Positions 63,985 to 64,000 of a DNA stretch of 64,000 nt are shown piece after piece. The notes under the pieces are model-generated. The model was not told where the DNA came from, did no database searches, and worked only from the letters and a program-made list of their open reading frames with translations. The position numbers and the translations under genes were made by a program. How positions within the stretch are numbered: the first letter of the stretch is position 1; the number at the start of each line of letters is the position of its first letter. Source of the DNA: Rhodamnia argentea (lineage: Eukaryota; Streptophyta; Magnoliopsida; Myrtales; Myrtaceae); NCBI RefSeq assembly GCF_020921035.1, contig NC_063156.1:27080283-27144282 (forward strand), read 5' to 3'.

Positions 63985-64000
63985 TGCTCAACAAGACGTG

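Overview
This is a stretch of plant nuclear DNA, carrying seven gene loci plus many decayed transposons. Genes have short exons separated by GT-AG introns, intergenic DNA is AT-rich, and every confident protein belongs to a land-plant family. The repeat content and the frequent T(n)GGTCGG tags suggest a woody eudicot, possibly Myrtaceae. That last step is inference from memory of repeat style, not something proved here.

Layout. Positions 1-4106 (minus) hold the 5' seven exons of a chloroplast DnaJ (Hsp40) co-chaperone; its 3' end lies outside the window. Positions 12855-19811 (plus) encode a large NETWORKED 1 actin-binding coiled-coil protein. Positions 24758-28793 (plus) encode a NIMA-related kinase in 14 coding exons. 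Positions 30945-33952 (plus) encode a plant 2OG-Fe(II) oxygenase-like protein whose single intron carries an alternating 163/139-bp tandem array. Positions 34469-49640 are a segmental-duplication cluster: three minus-strand copies of a small DUF761-type acidic protein gene (one broken by a transposon) and four copies of their upstream DNA. Nested in the cluster are hAT-like, MULE-like, foldback and LINE-type insertions, several still with clean target-site duplications. Positions 53047-56163 (plus) encode a VAN3-binding-protein homologue, and 57564-59780 (minus) a LIFEGUARD/BI-1-like seven-helix membrane protein.

The genes do not form one pathway. They are ordinary housekeeping and developmental loci: plastid protein folding, actin-membrane contact, microtubule or growth kinase signalling, auxin-linked vein patterning, and cell-death control.

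The most unusual signal is a set of about a dozen very short insertions (roughly 17-31 nt) scattered across the window. Each is a GACC- or GGCC-like stub followed by an A-run (or the reverse complement), and most are flanked by perfect direct repeats of 9-19 bp. They look like target-primed reverse-transcription products truncated almost to the tail. One lies in one copy of the duplicated segment and is missing from the others, so it can be shown to be an insertion. A 488-bp LINE-like 3' end and a 238-bp tRNA-type SINE in the same window show the same hallmarks at normal length.

All exon borders were read by eye from splice consensus, reading phase and protein-family continuity. UTR limits are approximate.
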